A stretch of DNA of 64,000 bases from positions 1 to 64,000 of the forward strand of contig MEDY01000127.1 in assembly GCA_001724265.1 (NCBI GenBank). Reading direction: 5' to 3'. The notes beneath the pieces are model-generated. The model ran no database searches and was not told the origin of the DNA. It worked only from the letters and a program-made list of their open reading frames with translations. The position numbers and the translations under genes were made by a program. Position 1 is the stretch's first letter; the number at the start of each line of letters is the position of its first letter. Below are positions 10,201 to 22,581 of the stretch, in pieces. The DNA comes from Rhizaria sp. SCN 62-66 (taxonomy: Eukaryota; Rhizaria, unplaced).

Positions 10201-13200
10201 TGCTTGCGCTTACTCTTGCTCTTCGTTGTGGATTTGCTTCGACTGGCTGTATCGAGTTGCTGGAGTGGAAACCTGCGGTATGGAGATGCAAACATCGCTA
10301 ATGTAGCAGGATAGAGACCGCAAAGAACACCGTCAGGGAGCACACTTAAGGTATCCCTGCGACAGTTTTGATGATTATCGCTGGCATTATCGAAGTCGAG
10401 AAACTGGTTCATGTACATCTGTTCGTCGCGAGTGAGCGATGGAAGACGAAATGATGTGTCAGACTTGCCTTGAAACGCCTCAACTGGAGAAGACGCTACA
10501 ACGGTAGCAACGATACCTGTGTCGTCGGGGGCAGCTGCATGAGTTGCAGCAACAGCGTCCCCGCGCCGATCGTTACCCGTCTTCTCAACTGGTTTGCTGA
10601 CGTCATGTTGTTGAAGTTGAAGTTCGACCTGACGACTGAGAGGCTGCTGCTTTTGTTGTTGGTGTTGCTTGAGTTCAAACTCGGTTATCAAGTGTTCCTT
10701 GCCCTTCAGACGCGACTCTGAAACCCATGCATAGCGAACCTCGGTCGCAGCTGGAAGCGTCAGTGTTTGACGCTCGCAACGAACGCGGAACGTACGCTCG
10801 GTACATGCACCACCTATGTCGTGAATCGTTTGGTTTGCTGATGTGCCCGCAAGATTTAGGTCCGCAAACGTACGCTTCTGTCCTAATCCACCAGAACCAA
10901 TGCTATCACTCTTGTGCTCAACAGTGTCATCGGATGTGGCGGAACGGATGTTCGCCGAAGTCTTCCTAGTGCGCACGTCTACAACCTCAACAACACGAAA
11001 CCGATGTTGTGGTGGTGACCGCGTATACAGCAACTGTTCATGTGACTTTGGAGCGGGTGACTGTGGAGCTGCAGCTTCAATCTCAGCAACATCCTCACTA
11101 CCGCCCCGAGGGCGATTGACAGAGTAGTGGCTCACGTCGAACAAAATGGGCGTAATGGCGGATGTGCGGCGCTCTAAGTAGCCACTCACCTTGTCACTTG
11201 GTGTACGTAGAGTGGTATTGTTATCAGACAACGCTATCGCTGTCGCCGTAGATGGGCTAGCAACTTGACTGCGGGGGAGCTCAGAAGTTTGACTTTGATA
11301 CTCACTATTCTGTGGGGCCGAACTTTGAGAGAGAGCGTTCAACGCCCATGAAATGTGGCGATTGAGCTGATGGGCTTGACGCTGCATACGAGCATCAGTA
11401 CGCGCCTTTTTCGTGCGGCCACGCGACTGCGATAGCTGAGTAAGAAATGTAGAGAAACTGACAGAGTCGTCCGCCTCGTTATCATTGTCACGATCACGGG
11501 TGTTGTTGTCGTTTGCAAAAGTATCGATGCTCGCTTGATCGCTGTCATCATTGTCGCTGCTTATCGTATCATCGCCAATCGTGAGAACTTTGTGTTGCCT
11601 GCATCGATGCTTACCTGTCTTGTTATTGCTGAGAGCAAAGTCACTCTTGGTGAAACCGTTACGTGTGTCAGTATTGTTAGAGTTGCCGCTACTGTCAACC
11701 AATAAGCGATCATCGCCATGAAAGATTTTTTCCTCGCTGTCGACCGCGTGCTCGCTGTCGTGGATGTTCATGTTCTCGCTGTCAGCGTCACAGTCACTCT
11801 GTTCGCGATCGCTCTGGCCACTGTCACTATCATGGGAGGTGCAACTGGTATCACTCTCGGACTCGCTGGAACTCGTCGTGTCGTTACCCGACTCTTTGTG
11901 TGACTGCAGCTCCGACTCCGACTCCGCTTGTGATTGTGATTTCGTGCGATTGACTGTGTGGCAATCATGCATACTAGCTGGCCACTTGTTCTGTTTGGTC
12001 TCTCCGGCGGAAAATGTGACAGCATCTGCTGACGCAGCAGTTGTAATTGCATCGCTATCAATCAACGAACTCGCCAAGACCACCTCTTCGACGAAGTCAA
12101 CCGCACCTTGGCTGCCAGCACCGCTGTCACCAATACCTCGGTTTGGAGTCAATTCAACGGTGCGCGCCTCAGACGCTTGAGAACTCAGCTGGTGTTGTGG
12201 CACTGGAAAGTGGCGAACACGTTTCGTCACAAAGTTCACGTCAGATAACTCGGATTGTTGGGGTTGTGCAAGCGACTGAGCGAGCTGTAACCCTGCTCGT
12301 GACTGCGATTGGGAGACTGACTGAGATGATTGAAGTTGGGGCGTCTGGGCAAAGCGCGGCCGCAGTACGGAGAGAGCGCGCACGAGTAATGGCGTCGCCG
12401 CACTTGTCACCGTCCCTGGTGTTGCGGGTGTGAGAGGCGACCGGGTTGCTGATGCGGCAGCGTCTTTCAGCGGTGTTGCTATCGAAGCTGAAGTTGTTGT
12501 GCGGTGGAGTCGGGTTGGAACTAACGCAGCAAGTTGTGACAACGTCGAAACAGCTGACGGCCATGATTGTTGGCTTAACGAAAAAGTGTCGTCTTTGGGT
12601 TGAGTTGACACAGCACCACTTTCGTGATTCAACACAGCATTATCAGCGGGTTGCCCAACGTTGCGAGTGTTACTCTCATTGCCCAGCAACAGCGGCACCG
12701 GGGGCTTCAAAGTGAAACGGGCCGAGTTCGCTCTCGTGTTGACGTTGCGATTCGCAGTGACCGTGGGTGACCGGAAAATGCTACCGCGGGGGCGAGTCTC
12801 CCCGACAGGACTACGCACACTGCTAACGGCGGTGAAATTCACAATCACGGGGCTTGCATTTGACAGTTGAGGGGAACGCGGGGGCCGAAGCGTGGTTGGA
12901 GAAGAAGCGAATGCAAAAACTTGCGTCGCAGTTACAGTCGCGAGAGAAGCATTGCGGCTTAACGCTCCACTCTCTCTACGAGTAAACTTATGAGCCGATC
13001 CTTGAGCACGGCCATTGACGGCATGGCTAAAGAGAGGAACTTGTGGGACAGACGGCATAGCCGTGATGTGGTTCTCGACAATGGCAGAGCCAGTGCTGCT
13101 CGTGTGTAGCTAAGTGGCTCGAGGTGTTGCAACGACCGAACTATGACTGCGACGGTTTTGAACATTCGACAGAGTGACATCGCTCATGTTTATATGGGGT

Positions 13201-16200
13201 GCGTTAGTATCCGTGTTTGCGTTGTTCTTGTTAAAGCTTGATCTGGCTGACAGCGATAGTGGCTGCGAAAACGTCGCGCCAAGTGCAGAGCCAACCGTGC
13301 CGGGCCACGGTAACACGTCTAAAACACCAACGGGCGCACTCGGCTCCGAAGGCAACGGCAGTTCACTTCGAGCGTTTGTGACCGGAGCAGGACGACTACT
13401 CAGTGTTGTGGTTGCAGGCTTTGAGTGGAGTTCAGCTACACCTACACTGATGGCATTATAATTGATAGCGTCGTGAGGCGCGTTCTTGTTCTTATGTTTA
13501 GTGTAAACGGAGGTGTACATGTTGTTCGTGTTGATCGTGCGATTATGTGGTGATGCAACGAACGATTGCGACGCGCGCAAGAGCACCGACATTGTCGACA
13601 CTGGATCAAGCTCATCCTCTCGTTCCTGCAAATCCTGTGCGGTACTCCGTTCTTGTTTTTGTTCATCATGAATCGTATCCTCCGCTCCAGTTTGCGACAG
13701 ATCAAAATTTAGCTGCCTCTCAACATCATCCCTCCCACTGCTGGCAGCGTTAGAAGTTGTGCCGTTACGTAAAAATGTCAGTTTCTTTGTCACATATCCA
13801 CGAGATCTCGTTCTTGTCATTTCCCGTGCACGCGCCGCCGAAATGAGTGCCCGTTGCTCCTCCTGCAACGCGAGAGTCATGCACGCCTGGTCCAGCTTCT
13901 CCCGATAGAGCCGTTGCGGCAAAGACTCCGGATCCTGTGTGAACACACGTGCCGGTGATGGTGGTAGTGGCGGCAACAGCCGGGGCCGCGCCCGTGGTTG
14001 CCACGAGGAGCTGCTGCGCGCAGTGCTAGAAGAGCTGTAGGCGCTCGACTGACTGAGATCGTTTGCGTGAGTGCGAGCAAACTGCTGAGTGTGAGCGGAG
14101 CTAAGCCTGCCGACAGGCGCACCAGTCTGCGTCCCATCTTGACTTTGACTCTGAGCGGTAGATGCCACATCGCTATCAATGCGTTGATGCAGTGTGTTTG
14201 CGTTGTTCGATGAACCTGCGTTTCCTTCCAGCTCCTCCAGTGCCAACTCAGCGTCGCGGTACAGCTGATCCTGTACATCTTGTAACGACGTGATCATGCG
14301 ACGATTCGATGATGAGAACATCGACAGCAACGAGTTGCTCGGAACTGAACTGTCCGTCTTCTGCGCCAGTTGCTTCTGAACGCATGCTGCGTTGTTGGAG
14401 CCGCAGCTATCGCTGCGCTGAAAACGAGAACCTGTAACGCTCTTGTCTAAGTGGGGCTGTAATGGTGACAGCGGACCGTGCAGCATATTCGCAGCTGACA
14501 AAGACAAGGTCCTCACTTCCGACAGATGATGCTCCACCGCCAAGTGAGTCTGTGTGGGGGTAGAGACCAAGTGACTATGAGCACCATGGGTAAAAGTAAC
14601 AGTCGTCACGCTGCTGTTGCGAGTCATATTCAGTCCGGTAGCAGAGGATGTTGCCGGTGTACCATGGTCAACTCCAACGGTCTGCACTTCGCTCTGCGAA
14701 CGCGTGTTCGCGCGAGCGCTCGATAGATCTTTGCCATTGCGCTTGCGCTGTTGCAAGGAAGTCTACAACAACTCTGGTTTACTCTGGAACGACTGCTGTT
14801 GTTGTTTCAGGCGTGCGTACGGGTCGCCTTGGCTCGGCCACGGCGAAATCCCCTCTCCATCTCCGCTCGTCACGGAGTCACCGCCTGCCAGTGCAATGTA
14901 CGGAGGCGCAGGCACCGCGTGGCTGTCGAGCAAACAGCTCACATCGGTGTCGAGCTCCAGCTCGCACGTGGTGCGTTTGCGCACAGTGTTCACGTACGTT
15001 CCACCTGGTCCGACGTATGCGCCGCCGCGTTGGCCGCTAGCGCCCTTGGAAGTTGTCGTTTGCGGGTGCATGGCAGTGAGCGGCACATTGTCAGCAAGCC
15101 ATATCATCATCTTATTCCTCTGGTGCTTCGCATACGGAGCAGTCGCATCACAGTTAAGCAAACCATAATCGACGTGATTATTGACGTTATTGATGGTGTT
15201 GCTCTTCGTGTAAATGGTGTTGTTTTTGGTGTGAGATTGTGGATGAAATTGAGGCTGTGGCTCATCGCTCCACGGCGTTGGCTTGGGTATAAGAACTGCT
15301 GACAGCGTCAGCACCTTGATCAACTTTGCCAACTCAACATCAGCCGCATGGCTACGGCTGGAATCAGTCGACAGGGCGTTGTTGCACCTGCTATTCAAGG
15401 TCAATAAAACCATCTTGTTACTTGCCGTTGTGTCAGCATTGTTGCCGTTGCTGTTGGCGTTACTGGCGCTAGTACTAGGCGTATGAGGAGATACTACTTG
15501 CTTATTTTTGTGGCGAGAGTAAATCGAAGGCTTGCTCACAGTCGCCAGGCTCATAGTGACAGAAGTTTCAGATTTAGTGTCATTGTGCAGAGTGACTTTG
15601 CTATCAGCGCCAGCATCGTTGTTGTCGTCGTCATCGTTGATATCGTAGTGATCAGAAACAATACCAACACGCGCATTCACACTCACTGATAAAGCATTGC
15701 TAGCGCGTGCGCTTCTGGAGCTGTGGAGACGGATCGGCAGCGAAAGCCGCTTCAGGCCGGCGACCACTCGCTGCAAAACAGCGTTGACACTCACGCCAAC
15801 GGTCCCGAGCGAAGTTCCCTGCAAGAACCGGGCAGTTAATACAGTCTCCACGTCTGCGCCAGTACTGCTTACGGCCACCGCGCGCGCCGCCTAGACCCAG
15901 GAATCGGTAGTGCCCACGGTCCTGCTGCGGCGACACGGCAGCGGCCAGCGGAACCGGAACCCGCCCGCTCGGACCCTTACATCGCCCATGCCCCTTAAAT
16001 TGTTGTCGACAAGGAAGTGCAGCGAGTAGGGGAAGTTCGACTCGTACGGCTGGTAAACGCGCCCGAACACGCCGCCGCAAAGCAGCACGCTCGCCGCGGC
16101 AGCGACTGTGGCGGGGGCTGTCAGTAGGATTTTTAGGAACCGGCGCGGACGCGAGTGGTAGCCGAAGAACCTGTGAGCACGGATGACTTCAATGTTGTAC

Positions 16201-17231
16201 ACAAAGTCGATCACCTCAAGACCTGTCTGCATAGCGCTTGCGGCGCTCGCTGTAAAACCGGAAGAATTGTACGCCCGACTCGAGTAAGGCTGGTTGCCTT
16301 TGCCTCTGTCTGTCATGTTGTTGTTTTTACCGAGTGTTCCCGCCAGATGATGCAGCGTGGTTGGCGCACTGTCGCGTGCAGTGCCTACGGGTGCTTTAAT
16401 GGTACTAGTCGAGGTCAATGTCGCATTGGAAGTGGTACCAGCGCGATAAACACCACCGCTAGCACCACTGTAATGAGTGGAGCTTGCACCATTGCTGTTA
16501 TGAATACTGCTCACGGTCGAGTGAGTGATGTTATCGTTACTCTTGCTATTGTCGTAAGGGCCTGCGTCGTTATCGCTTTCGTTGTTGTTGTCGTCGTCGT
16601 CATCGTTGTTGTTGTTGTTGTTGTTGTTGTTGTTGCTATCGTTCATTGCGAATTCAGAATGCGCAGAAAGTGGCACCCCAGTTGCTGCTGGATTCGTCAC
16701 CGGTGTTGCTGTTGCTTGTGCAGATAATGGGAAGGTGTGACCTGCTTTAAGCGACGCGTGAAGTGACAACGCAGCCTCCAAAGCAACACCAAAGGCCTTC
16801 ACGTACACTTGCAACGCCAACGCGTCATAGTCAACATCGCACTCCGTCGAGCTCGCATTCGGGCTGTGTTGATGTGCATCGCTCTCTGTCGTCACGGGGC
16901 GAGCTTCTGCCGCGTTGCTGCGGTACCACGCTCGTAGGCCCGCAACTGCGCGCTCGTCTAGCTCGGTGTAGATGTAAGGGAAATAGTTGTGCACGTGCAA
17001 ACATGCGCGTTGTCCAGCGGGAGTGATGCCAAACAGCCGCACGACAGGGACACGGTACAGTGGCTTACCTGCAAACGGGGTGTGTGTCGCGTCAAGTCCC
17101 GGGAGTGGGCGACACTGTTCGTGATCGAACTCGACAAGTTGCATCTCGAAAGATGGCGTGGATTGTGCGGGACATGACCGCAGGAGTGGTGGCGGAGGAG
17201 GTGGGGGACCGAAGAAAGGTGGCCCGTCCAT
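4297..17231 (-). CDS. REV3: DNA polymerase zeta catalytic subunit REV3, with four in-frame TAG codons
   Basis: B-family translesion polymerase. Exons are 17231-6381 and 6255-4297 (intron 6256-6380, GTACGT...TAG), about 4269 aa against roughly 3100 in human, ending in TAA. The N-terminal domain is clear (PVVRLFGITPAGQ, VEVIRAHRFFGYHSRPRR-like, LVDNNLRGMGD). Residues about 450-3000 are a huge Ser/Thr/Asn-rich linker. The inactive exonuclease region has DPDVLIGYELQ (~3165). Catalytic motifs are DFRSLYPSI (~3443), NVTYGYTSAGYSGRMPC (~3600), YGDTDS (~3647) and KKRYVGY (~3705), so the metal-binding aspartates are present. C-terminal CysA and CysB clusters run from CYTC to CVNADC. TAG occurs at residues 447, 823, 1374 and 4091; no TAA or TGA interrupts the frame. 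The start is the ATG at 17231, 7 nt after an acceptor-like TGTAG. Confidence 0.93.
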
Positions 17232-17976
17232 TCCGCTGCTACAGATGGGAGCCAGCAATATTAGAAAAAATAATTAAAGGATTATGAGTGAATGTTCTTC
17301 AACAATTGGTGGTGCCATCTGCACTTAGGTTAACGGATATTGTGAGTCCCTGCACTCATCCGAATATAGAAGCATCTTGGCGGGACGTACAGTATACATG
17401 ACTTCTCATCCTTTCAAAGTCAATTAACGCTAATTTGATCGTCAACACGGAAATTAACCCGAGATTCAATATTGAAATGTGTATGTCTCTTTATTTTGCT
17501 TATGGCGTCAGAAATTGACTTTTATTGTGACGACTCAGGCATCAGATCTTGATATTCGTCCAGTAATCGTTCATCCTGATCGCCCCAAAAAGTGAAATTA
17601 ACTGTGTATATAAACTGCGATGTACAAAATAAGCTCAATATCTGACGAAAATAGTTTTCTTTAAGATAGTGTAGACCGGTTATTAGTAAGAAAAACTGAA
17701 AAGACACACTAAAAACGACATGTCTGTTAGTAAAAACAAAAAGGATACAAAAAGCATATCCACTGTTGCTACACTTCACTTCACAACGCTCCTGATAGCT
17801 CTTATCAAACGTAAAAACTGCGTCACACAGACAAATATTAGTGAGTGTACACAGATTATGAATAAGAACAACTGCAACGAAACAAAAACCGCAAAATGCG
17901 TGTTAAAAAGTTCCGTCGCAAACCGACGTCAGAAGCTTCAAATCGGCGCGCCCTCATCTTCATACCTCCATAATCC
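17232..17976. other. AT-rich spacer upstream of REV3
   Basis: About 745 bp between the REV3 start and the stop of the next minus-strand gene. It presumably contains the REV3 promoter and the 3' UTR of the PH-domain gene. Two small ORFs (85 and 86 codons, opposite strands, about 17522-17980) use AT-rich codons unlike the neighbouring exons and match nothing I recognise, so I do not call them. Confidence 0.4.
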
Positions 17977-20900
17977 TTAGAGCTTGCAGTAGTGGTTCAC
18001 AAGGAAGTCCATCCACGCCCTGTTGGCGTCGTCGGACCCGGCGTCAACGACGTAGAGCCGCTTTGTGCGGTCACCGACCTTGCGCACGCCGAGCACCTGC
18101 GCATCGCACGGGTAGCGCCGCTGTGTGTATGCCGCGCCCTCGAGCCACGAGACTTCGAGCCCGCTGCCGGCGTCGATCGAGCCCTGGAGCTGGAGCGCGA
18201 CGCGCTCGTCAGGCTTGTAGCTGTAGTAGTCGATCTTAGCACCGTTAATGACGAAGAAGCGCTCGTGCCAGGCGGGCCGCAGGATGAAGCCGCCGAGCTT
18301 GTAGAGCAGGCCTGACTGCAGGGTCGGCGCGAACGATGCTGGTACCACAGCAGGAGAGCCAGCAGCAGCGCCATCAGCGCCACCACTGCTCCCGTTGCCG
18401 CCGTTGCCGTTACTGTTGCCGCTGCTGCCGCCTGCGATGCTCGTGTTGGTATGCAGCGGGCTGGCGTGCATGTTGATGCCGGCGTTCCGCGCCTCGAGCT
18501 CCGCAGTCTTTGGCGGCGCGTATGCGACGCCGATGTTGTCCACGACGCTGTGCCGCGTGCCCGCGACGGAGCCGAGCAGCGTGAAGCCCGCGTGCTCCAT
18601 GAGCGCCGTGAGCGCCGACGCCCAGAGCTCGCCCGGCACGTACTGTGGCGGCTCCGCCAGCCCCGGTGGCAGCACGCTCGGCCGGGGGTTTAGCAGCAGG
18701 TGGAAGCACGCGCCGTCGGTGAAGGTGATCGTCAGGGCGTGGTCAGGGCGCGTCAAGAGCGCCGCCGCCTCGGCCGCGGAGAGACGGGTGAGTCCGGTCA
18801 TGTTGACGCCGCCAGAGCTGGCGCTGTTTGATCCCTTGCCAGCGGCGTTGGAGCAAGACGCGACGCCGCCGCCGCTGCTGTTGTTCTTGGCGTTGCTGCC
18901 ATCACTGTTGCTGTTGATGTTATTGCTCGCAGCTGCGCTCGGACTAGAGCAGCCGAAACCGTTGCTGCCAGAGCTAGAGCTCGACGTGTTATTGCTGGCC
19001 TGTGCGGGCGTCATCGGCAGCGCCGTGGGCAGCGGCGAGGGGAAGATGGCGGGGTGGGGCCCGATGATGATTTCCGCGATCGTCTCGACGGGCCGCAGCA
19101 CCACTGCGCACGGGGGCGGCACGCTCGCACCGTTCGCGCCGGCACTCGTCGCGGCAGAGCTTGCGGCAAAGGAAGCGAAGGGGCGCGTGTGCGAGTTGTT
19201 GATGATGAGCGGCAGTGCGCTGACGCTGCTCGCGTTGGCGGCGCTGTTTCTCGCCTGCTGCTGCTGCTGCTGCTGAGTGTGGAGGCCGAACGCGGAAGTG
19301 ACGGATGCGCGGCGCAGGCTCTCGCAGTCGTCGCCGATGCTCACGCCGGCGCTGCTGCGACCGCTGCTGCTGCTGCTGCTGTGCGCCGCGCCCGCGCTCC
19401 CGCCCGCGCCCGCGCTCGCAGCGGCCGCGCCGCCGTTGCTGGCGTTGACGGCCGTGTTGGCGTTCACGATCGGGTGCACGTAGGTCGCGCACTGCGTGTA
19501 AAACACGTTGGCCTGGCTCACAAAGCCGCCCCGGAAGGCCAGGTAGCCGATCGTCGACCGCGCCCACCCGCTGCCGCTGCCCGCGGCGCTAGAGCCTGCG
19601 GAGGAGCCAGTGCCAATCCCGATGTTGCTGTTGGCGTCGAGCAGCGCGTTTACGTCACTGGCGGGCACCCACGACAGGTGCAGGGGGACGCGTGAGGCCG
19701 CGGGGGCGGACTTCTGGAGCCCCGGCGCGTAGGGCGAGCTGGTCTTGTGCAGGCGCTGCGAAAGGGCGCGCAGCGGGGCGCCGGTGGGGACGCGCAGCAG
19801 CGACGCCAGCAGGGAGCTGGGCGCGATCGTGCTGCTCACGCTGCTCGAGGCCGTGTTGTACACGGTGCCGTTGCTATTGTTGCTGCTAGAGACGTTGTTG
19901 TTGTGACTCTTCGAACTGCTCGAGTTCTGGGTCGCGCTGTTGTTGCTGTTGTTGCCGTTGTTGTTGTTCGTTAAGTAAGGGGAAGGAGTGGCAGGAGACA
20001 AGGGGACGTCGATGGCGCTCTGAGCAGCACCCTGGCTCGGAACACTAGGACTATTTGCGTCGTAAGTCTCGTTGTTGAAGAACGTGAACAGGTCCAAGGT
20101 GTCTTCGTCCCCGTCAGCAGCAGTGCCAGCAGCGCTGTCGCTGTTGTTGCTGCTGAGCGCGCTCGGATACGTCGCCAGCCGCTGAGGAGTACCGCTATTG
20201 TTGTTAGCGCTGGTATTGTTGTTGTTGGTATTGTTGGTGGTGGTGGTGGTGGTGTTGCGGGGACTGACGGCGAGGCCGGTCCGGGGGGGAATGGGCGGTG
20301 GAACGCCACCGCTAGCACCAACATTGACACGCAGACCACTCGCGCTACTGGCGGCAGCGTTCGCGCTTTCGTGAGAACCAGCACTGTGAGCGGCGCTGGT
20401 GGTGTTGGCCGCGGTGTTGTCGTGGATGTTTGACGTCAGCCGGTCGATCAGCGCGCGCACACACTCGCGGTGCGCCGCGCTCAGCAGCGGGTTGATCGTC
20501 CACACGATCGCGCTCGAGGTACTTGCCCCGGCCGCGGCACTGGCACCGCGCGCGCCCGCGGACGGCGACGTCGCGCTTGTGGGCGTGACCCCGGCGGCCG
20601 CGGCCGAGGCGAAAGCGAGGGTGCTCGTGCGGCGCATCTTGGCCGAGTTGACGCTGTGCATATACGATGCGCTGTTGGGCGCGTTGGTGATGTAGCGCAG
20701 GTCGTCGTCCTTCTTGTCGCCCGCGAACGGGTTGCTCTTGCTCGAGTTGCTGTTGGTGGGGGAAGCGGCGCTGCTGGAGCCGGCGCTCGCGCGGCCGCTC
20801 GAGAGGTTGCTCGACTTTGCGTGCGCAGCATGGTTGTTGTTGTTGTTAAAGCTATGGCTGTTGTTATTGTGACCGTTGGCGCCGACGTCGTCGCAGTAGT

Positions 20901-21064
20901 AGTCGTTGCCCACAGTCAATGGCACCGGCTGCAGCAACTGCAGCTGACGCTGCAGTTGCGACGGCGACTGCGATGCGCTGGAGGGCACGTCGACGGAAAC
21001 AATGCGTGACTGCGCGTTGCTGGACCTCGGACTCAGCACCTTGCCGCTGGAGCCAGAGCTGTTG

Positions 21065-21100
<36 letters not shown>

Positions 21101-22549
21101 TTGTTGTTGCTGTTGTTGTTGTTGTTGCTGTTGTGGCTGTTGCTACTGTTGTTGTTCGAGAAGCCCCACGGAAGCGACGGCGCTGCGTACGTGACGTTGC
21201 GCGTGCGCATGCTGATGCCGCCGCCGCTGTTGACGCCACTGCCGCTGCCGTTGCCATCCGGCTCCGCCCCGGGCTCGGCCGCGGCCGCCGCTGCAGCCGC
21301 CGCCGCCGCCGCGACCGCCGCGGCCGTGGGGGTGACTGAGCTAATCGAGGCCGCAAGACGACGCTTGTAGCTCGTGCTGTTGTAACCAGTGCCTGCGCCC
21401 GACTCGGCCCCTGAGGCCGAAGTTAAGCCGCCCTTGCTCGGGCTGCCGTGCACCGACATGTGGCTACTGAGTCCCGTCGCGCTGCCCAGCCCGAACGCGC
21501 CGCCGGCGTTTCTGGCGGCGGACGCCAGCACTCCCTTGGCCCCCGCTGCGTCGGCGCTCTCGTAGCCCGCGACGGCGCGCGCGAGCAGTGCGCGGCCCGA
21601 CTGGCCTGGGAAGAGCGGCTCCTTGGGGAAGTCGAGGTGCGAGAAGACGCAGCCGGCGCGCAGCACGCGCATCCACGGCGTCGCCAGCAGCGCGTCCAGC
21701 ACCGGGTCCGAGCTGGGCGCGGCGACAGCGGCCGAGGGCGGCAGGGCGGAGACGCTGGGGGCGACGGCGAAGGCGACGGCGTTGGCGACAGCGCTGGTGA
21801 CGGAAGCTGTGTCCGTGACTGTGGTGACAGCGGCGGTAGTGACAGCAGCAGTATCGCCGGCGGTGGTCGCAGTGTCGTCCATCGCGCTAGCCGCGGCTTC
21901 AGTAGTTGTTGCTGTTGTTGCCTGCTCAGTGGCAGACGCGTCAGTCGTCGCCGCAGTTGTGTCGTTGTTGTTGTCGTTGTCGAACAGAGACATCAGGTTA
22001 CTGCTGCTACCGCCAGCGGTTTTGCTGCCGCTCCTCGCAGTCTCGATCGGTTCAGCCGTGGTGGCGGGGGGCGCGGGCTGCAGCATCGCCATCCCGCCGC
22101 GGCGGCCGGCCACACTGCCGCTCACGCTGTGGCCGCCGGCGCCGGGGTAGACCGCCGAGCCGCTGCGGCCGAGCGCCGCCTCGGTGCCCGCGCGGCCGCG
22201 GCCCCAGCCAGTCATGCTCACGCTCACGCTCGCCGCGCGGCCGGCCTCCTGCGGGGACGGCTGCTGCTGCTGGGCGTTGAGAGCCGAGAAGACGGAGACG
22301 CCGCTGACACAGCTGTTGATGGAGTTGTAGTTGCTGTAGTCGCCTGCGTGGTACTGCGACGGGGCCAGTGACGGCACGCCCGCGATGCGCTGCCGCTGCC
22401 GCTGTCTAACCGCGCTGGCGCTCGTGCTGGCTGTGTCGTCGGTGTCGTCGCCGTCACTTTGTGGCGGTGGCGGCGGCGCGTCGTTGTCACAATCGCCGCC
22501 AGCGTTGTCGCCGTCGTTGTCCTCATCGATGCTCACGACACCGCTGCCA

Positions 22550-22581
<32 letters not shown>

